From assembly GCA_037367355.1 (NCBI GenBank), contig CM074695.1, positions 3,782,001-3,846,000 of the forward strand: DNA of 64,000 bases, in the 5' to 3' direction. Shown here piece after piece: positions 59,101 through 64,000 of this stretch (position 1 is its first letter; every line of letters starts with the position of its first letter). The DNA is from Neoscytalidium dimidiatum (lineage: Eukaryota > Ascomycota > Dothideomycetes > Botryosphaeriales > Botryosphaeriaceae). A model generated the notes under the pieces. The model was given only the letters and a program-made list of their open reading frames with translations, had not been told where the DNA came from and made no database searches. A program made the position numbers and the translations under genes.

Positions 59101-59580
59101 TCATCAGCGCCTCGCGTTTCAAGTTCTTCGAAGATTCACGCAATTAGTGCTTCGCGAACATCTCCTACCAGGGAAAGGCAGATCAGACCCCCTGTGCATG
59201 AAGTGGTGGAGATCATGGTGACGTTTTGCATCATCCTGCACTTTTTCCGTACGATGCCAACAATGGTAAGAGTGAAGGACGAGGGATTATTCAGGCGGAA
59301 CGTGAAACCGTCGGGGGATCTTCGCACGGTAAACCAGCTGTGCTTCCGAGCGCGAGAATCCGAAAGCTCTGCCTCAGCGTGTGATGGCCAGCAGTACCAT
59401 AGTGCGCAGTGCGCATGGCAACCATGCTCAAACGATGGACAGCCACACAACAGAAGCAACTCATGCAAATGCTAATGATTTTGAGTCTTTTCCGACTCTG
59501 ATGGCGTACAATATTGCAGCGCAATTCATTGGTGAAAGAAAAATAAATCGAATATTGTTGAAATGATACAATAACAATGT
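56193..59580. other. 3.4-kb gap upstream of the Ras-like gene
   Basis: GC-rich up to about 58.6 kb, then average. A small GACCTG repeat lies at about 57091-57112. Overlapping open frames on both strands lack family resemblance. It contains the Ras-like gene's promoter and the 3' flank of the chitin-binding pseudogene. Confidence 0.5.
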
Positions 59581-59934
59581 TCAGATCATGAAGAAACATA
59601 TCGGTAGCCACTGCCGGCCAGGAAAAAGAAACCAACACGCATCGTCGCTTCGAAGTATCACCCCTATCATGCACGACCCACTGACACAACTCAGCAACAC
59701 TTCGTCTGTCAACACCTGGTACATCCAACTACAACGCAACGCGCTGATCGTCCCGTTCGTGCAAGCGTTTGTATTGGTGTCGCACGCCACCATCTCGAAG
59801 GGGCAGATGATCCTCTGATCGAACGAGAACTGCGCTGCCGTGCCACCTGCGCCGCAACCGCACAGTCAGCAAAAAACAAAGAGAAAAAAAAAGAAACTTC
59901 AATAGAAATATATTTGCCCAGACGCTCTCGGAAA

Positions 59935-59949
59935 GAAAGAAAGAAAGAG
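59935..59949 (+). repeat. (AAAG)n short tract in an intron of the chitin-binding gene
   Basis: Three to four AAAG/GAAA units lie inside the 59976-59847 intron; on the coding strand this is a pyrimidine-rich stretch after the donor. Confidence 0.7.
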
Positions 59950-62900
59950 GAAAGGTATTGACTTACCACCCTGGACCCCGATCCCAGCACCCCTCCCATT
60001 CGCTCCGACGATGAAAATATCTGAAGATCATGACGCCCGGCACGCCGCTCTGATACTGCAGCTGGAACTGGTACACCTCGTCGAGGTTGCCGGCTTTGCC
60101 GATGATCCACTCGACCGTGAAAGTGCCGCTGCCCGCGTCGATCGAGTGCCAGATGCCCCACGTGAAATGCTGGAACGGGATCGACAGGCCCATCCAGTAC
60201 GGCGCGACGGCGATGGAGGGCATTTTAGTTGTCGGGAGCATGCTGGTCTCCCAAGAGATGGTGGGTTCGAAGAACAGGATCTGTGTGATTTGGCATCAGC
60301 GTGCCATGATGGGAGAAGAGGGGGTTGAAGGAAAAGCTTTGCTCCATTCGTGGAAACGTAGACGGTCGACGAAGACGTCCCGTACAGCGTCATCGGGAAC
60401 GGCAGCGCGACGCTGCGCGCCTCGTCCATGATGCTGAACAGGTCAGCCGAGAGCAGCGCCGTCGCCGACGGGTTGGGGGTGCGCAGCGTCTGCGAGCCGC
60501 CCGTGCCGCACGCCGGGGCGCCGATGCTGGCGGCCGTCGCGTAAGGCGGATGGGCGTTGGATGAGGACGGCGTGGGCTCGGCCGCCTGGCTGCTGGCCTG
60601 GCCCACGACGAGCATGATCATGGCGTTGGCCCCGGAGCTGCTGATGCGCGAGACGGTGAACTTGAGGTAGCAGTTGAAGCCGATGAGCGAGCCGGTGCGG
60701 CAGGACTCCGTGGCCGCACATATCTGCATGCAGTTGACCAGACTGTTGGCGTGGACGGGCTGGGTTGGAAGATTTCCGCCTTGCGGAGAAATGGCAACAT
60801 CAGTCTTGTTTTACTCGATCTGCAGACGTAGAATCCTTTGTGATGATGGTGATGGTGGTGGTGTTGTAGTGTTTGCCTACCGAATGGTTCTTGTCCGCAG
60901 TACAGGGTGAAGACTTTGCCATTGGTTGTTGCTTTCCTGCCGTTGTCGTCCGCGCAGGCAAGTTGCGGCAGAAAGGTGGCGCTGGGGGCCGCATCAGACG
61001 ACGATGATGACGATATTGAGGAAGAGGTCGCCGCTGCAGAAGAGGTGCTGCTGTAGCTGACAATGGAACTGTTCACTGGAGGGCAGTCGCCGAATGCTGC
61101 CTGGCATCCGGCGCCGCAGTATTCGATGCCATCACCGCTGTTCATGACTCAGATCATCGTCGTCGGTATTTTTTGAGTTCCTTTGTTGAAGGTAGAACTT
61201 TTAAGTATCCGAATTGAGAGCAGCATGGGCCGGAATAGGCAGACGTGCAGCCGTAACCTCCCGCATTTGCCCCGCATGCCCCCAGAGCTTATGCCGGGGA
61301 AATCGAAGGAAATGAAGCGGTCGAAGATAAAGATGATGACAAAGAAGTAGAGCTTTTTGTGCTTGAAGTAAATCCAGAGGAGGGTGGAGGAGTAAAGCCA
61401 CTTCTACTCGAAGTAATATCAAGAAATGTGAACGAAACTCCAGAAACAGTAGATAGGTAAGAAATTGTCCGGAAGACGCTTAGAGAAGAACTGCCTGAGT
61501 TAGACTCTAAGGTAACCACTTTGCTGCTACTAGCGCCCGTCGGCCGGCTCAATATCGTCGAGGTCCTCGTTGTTGCTGTAAGGATCTGGTCGTTGGCGGT
61601 GCTATCACCGTTGAGCGAACTGTAAGTTAAAGAATGTGTAGACGTACTTTCTAAACGAGGGACTAAGGTGCTGGTCGAAGTATTAGCTGAATTTGTACTA
61701 AAAATGGAAGGTGACACACTCGATAACGTCAACGTGCTGAAATCTGATGATGGAGGAACCGGGGAGGGTATAAAATGAGCTGGGAGCCGGAATTGTACCG
61801 GATAAAGAAGACGAGATACTTGATAATGGTGAAAAGCTGGATCTCGATGGAGAAATCGAAGAAGGTACCAGTGTGCTTGATGAAAGGTTGGTAGGCTCTT
61901 GTGCTGATGCTTGAGTTGGAACTTAGAGTGGAAAGTCCAGATGAAGATTGTAATGGTACGGGCTCACGATTACAGTGTTGATCTGGGTAGTCTCGGCCGA
62001 GACAACAGTGGATGACATTGTGCTGCTGACTAACGTAGCAGACATTAACGTACTTGAGGCTATGGAAGTAGACGGTGTCGATGCGTATGAGGTTGAAGAA
62101 ATACACGAAGGCGTTGCAGGAGCTGTCGGAAAGAATATAGACTCGACGAATGACTGTGATAGTGTTGATGATGACGCTACTGTTGTCGCGGAGTCGGAAG
62201 AAGCCAGAGGCAGAGTAGAGAAGATTGATGATGTAGAATATTGTGGAAGAATAAGCGAGAACGGTCCTGGGATCCCTGGCCCGGAATATGAAGTCAGAGA
62301 AGCAGTAGGAAACAGAATTGACTCGGGCGACGTTTGTGAGCTTGGTGAAGGGCTGGAATCCGAAATTTGCATCACCAAGCTCGAGGATTGTGATGGTTGT
62401 TGCGGACTTGAAGCTTACATGGTAAATAATGAAGATAGGAAAACTGTGCTCGTAGTGAGCTTGAAATAGTCAAGAAGATCGAAGTCATAGATGAGGAAGT
62501 AACAATGCTTGATAGAGTAACGACCGTAATAGCGAGAGAACCGGAAGAAGACGCGACCGTGCTGCTCAAGGAAGCTAAGCTGCAACTGGTGGTTGGTACA
62601 TTGCTCAGAGAAGGGGTGGCGGCAGTGTTACCTGTTGAAACGGAAGTCGACGAATCGATCAAGGAATTAGAAATAACGGTGGAGGAAGACAGCATGCCAC
62701 TCGGAGAACTCAAGCTTGTTTAAATAGAAGCTAAATCGCCTTCAGAAGTAGGAACGACGCCCACACTGCTTGCGGATACTCTGTTCGTAAAAGGAACGCC
62801 AGCCGTGCTGCTCAAAGCAGGAGGAACAGGACCGGATAGGGATCCAGATACAACCACTATGGACAAAGTGGCAATACTATTTGACACAGCGGATCCTGAA

Positions 62901-63157
62901 CTGCTGGGTGACGATCCGTTGAAAGATACTCCGCTGGAGAACGTAATGCCGGATGAACTTGTGGGGCTGTTCGTTGCACCAGATGTTACGCCCTGGGTAG
63001 GAAAGGGCACCAAATTACCAGCGGATGCCGAAGATTCAACAGTGTAAGAACTAGTTAGACCGTTCGGAGTCTTCGGCACTGTCACGAACGGAAGAGCTGT
63101 TTCGGAACTGGAGGTTTCGGTCCCTGAACTAGAGGACGCAGATGGTTTCTCCGGACT

Positions 63158-63286
63158 GCAGTATCCAAAGCCAGTAGCGCAATTACGAGGAGCGCAGAAC
63201 TCATCAGTGCTGCCGCAATACCCGTAGATGCTGCAGCAGTTACCGAACTGCGAGCCGAGGCAGATTTTATGGTTTTGTTGACCGCA
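63158..63286 (-). other. CBM18 (hevein-like) chitin-binding module 2
   Basis: The eight-cysteine pattern is complete: CG..NHKIC...QFGNCCS, YGYCGSTDEFC and NCATGFGYC. The aromatic residues used for GlcNAc stacking (Tyr of YGYC) are present. It is one exon part of the long minus-strand gene. Confidence 0.85.
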
Positions 63287-63322
63287 GAGGCCATTTTCGG
63301 AGATGTTCGCACCAGCAGGAGC

Positions 63323-63499
63323 ACAGAAACCGAAGTTGGGTTGGCATCCTGCCTGGCACGCATGGTCTGTACTTGAACTGGGAGGGAGTTAGAGTGATCA
63401 TCTCGTATAGCTACGAGGATGCACATACCAGCGACCATCGGAGCTGCAGCAGACACCAAATGTGGACCCTTGGCAAGAAAAGCCGTTTGCAGGCCCACA
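63323..63499 (-). other. CBM18 (hevein-like) chitin-binding module 1
   Basis: The module opens with CGPANGFSC, then FGVCCSSDGR, and continues after a 51-nt intron with C-SSTDHACQAGCQPNFGFC. The intron (GTATGT..CAG) completes the cysteine codon, so both module and splice sites are intact. Confidence 0.82.
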
Positions 63500-64000
63500 A
63501 TTTCCATCAGGAGAGACGTTGCTTGGAGTGGGAATACCAATACTTGAGAGGCTTGAAGTGAGTTTGCGTGACGAAGCAGATACGGACGGACCAGTGCCTG
63601 GAGCTGGGGACGGAGGGCCTTGGGGCATGTTTACTATGGCATGCATGTCAATCGTGTTCTTGCTCTGAATCGTGAATGGCTTACATGGTCTGGCCCAAAG
63701 GGCGATTGGCGTCCAGCCGCGGTTGGGTTCCGGAGGACCATAGTATTTTCCCAAAATCTGTGCATTTTCAAGGACTCCTACTGGGAGTTTATAGAATTGT
63801 GCCGTCTGATTTGAAAAGAACGTGCTATTCCAATAGAGCTTGGTGTTGGTCGTGGAAAACGCAGTGTTAATTGTTGAAACACCAGCGGTGGCAACGAATG
63901 GTGCGCTTGGAATACCGTCGTTAACGGACATTGTATAGGAGTTCACATGAAGGCGATTAAGGTTGTCAATGAAGTGTATTGCGGCTCGGGTAGGATCCGT

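Larger units (their letters stand above)
59581..64000 (-). pseudogene. Large chitin-binding (CBM18) Ser/Thr-rich extracellular protein, apparently decaying, 5' end outside window
   Basis: The reading frame is open from the right edge, so the start lies beyond 64000. In coding order: an unrecognised N-terminal part (to about 63550); CBM18 number 1 (63499-63323, split by a 63428-63378 intron); CBM18 number 2 (63286-63158); a Ser/Thr-rich stretch (about 63150-61300); CBM18 number 3 (61276-61083); a PAN/apple-like cysteine module (about 60915-60640); a domain with FPMTLYGTSSSTVYVS; and a tail after a 59976-59847 intron. Such proteins bind chitin at the cell surface. Breaks: in-frame TAA at 62722-62720 and 61291-61289, several frame changes in the Ser/Thr part (62372, about 61925 and about 61765), a lost donor after FGY in CBM18 number 3, and a frame change near 60001-60012. 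Sequencing error or extra introns could explain some, not likely all. Confidence 0.7.

Noticed and set aside
61923..63085. Ser/Thr-rich frames read as several separate small genes
   Set aside because: They are in order on one strand between CBM18 modules and share composition, so they are better read as pieces of one broken or multi-exon gene.
1..64000. A secondary-metabolite cluster, CRISPR array or rRNA/tRNA genes
   Set aside because: No synthase, transporter set, repeat-spacer pattern, or A/B-box pair with a foldable cloverleaf was found on either strand; the genome is eukaryotic.

Overview
The window is nuclear DNA of a filamentous ascomycete (Pezizomycotina; a Dothideomycete is my best guess). 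Protein-coding genes are split by short GT..AG introns of mostly 45-110 nt with CTAAC-like branch sites. The gene set includes an augmin subunit, Sds23, Slm1, a Csr1-type Sec14 protein, an AA9 LPMO and a Zn2Cys6 factor. One AT-rich block shows a repeat-induced point mutation (RIP) signature. There is no operon or biosynthetic cluster. The genes are unrelated housekeeping and cell-wall functions scattered among unusually long, GC-rich intergenic stretches.

Layout. 0.5-2.5 kb: CRAL-TRIO/Sec14 protein (csr1-like, +). About 2.85-3.49 kb: RIP-like AT-rich relic. 4.0-5.8 kb: sds23 (-). 7.3-8.6 kb: secreted AA9 lytic polysaccharide monooxygenase (-). 10.1-12.8 kb: slm1-like BAR/PH protein (+). 13.5-14.7 kb: HAUS1-like augmin subunit (-), divergent from protein-L-isoaspartate methyltransferase (15.1-16.0 kb, +). 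17.8-19.2 kb: GH17 cell-wall glucanase (+). 21.1-23.9 kb: YVC1-type vacuolar TRP channel (+). 23.9-35.4 kb: an 11.5-kb stretch with no gene I can support, rich in microsatellites. 35.4-36.5 kb: aldose 1-epimerase (-). 37.8-38.8 kb: Zn2Cys6 regulator (-). 38.8-46.9 kb: a second gene-free stretch. 46.9-48.3 kb: protein tyrosine phosphatase (-), divergent from a tiny four-exon mrx7-like mitochondrial gene (49.2-49.6 kb, +). 50.1-51.1 kb: disabled PRISE/VEP1-type reductase pseudogene (+). 55.4-56.2 kb: Ras-like GTPase without a CaaX box (-). 59.6 kb to the right edge: a long, apparently decaying gene for a chitin-binding (CBM18) Ser/Thr-rich extracellular protein (-), cut by the window end.

Exon structures were worked out by hand from splice signals, reading-frame continuity and family sequence patterns. 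For all genes called intact the exon lengths sum to whole codons. The most interesting items are the 348-nt block with no CpA or TpG at all, the mrx7-like gene with an 18-nt exon, a probable GC-AG intron in the phosphatase, a Ras-like protein ending in Cys-Trp, two pseudogenes, an 80-bp alternating purine-pyrimidine tract, and the two gene-free stretches. I found no convincing new multi-gene system.
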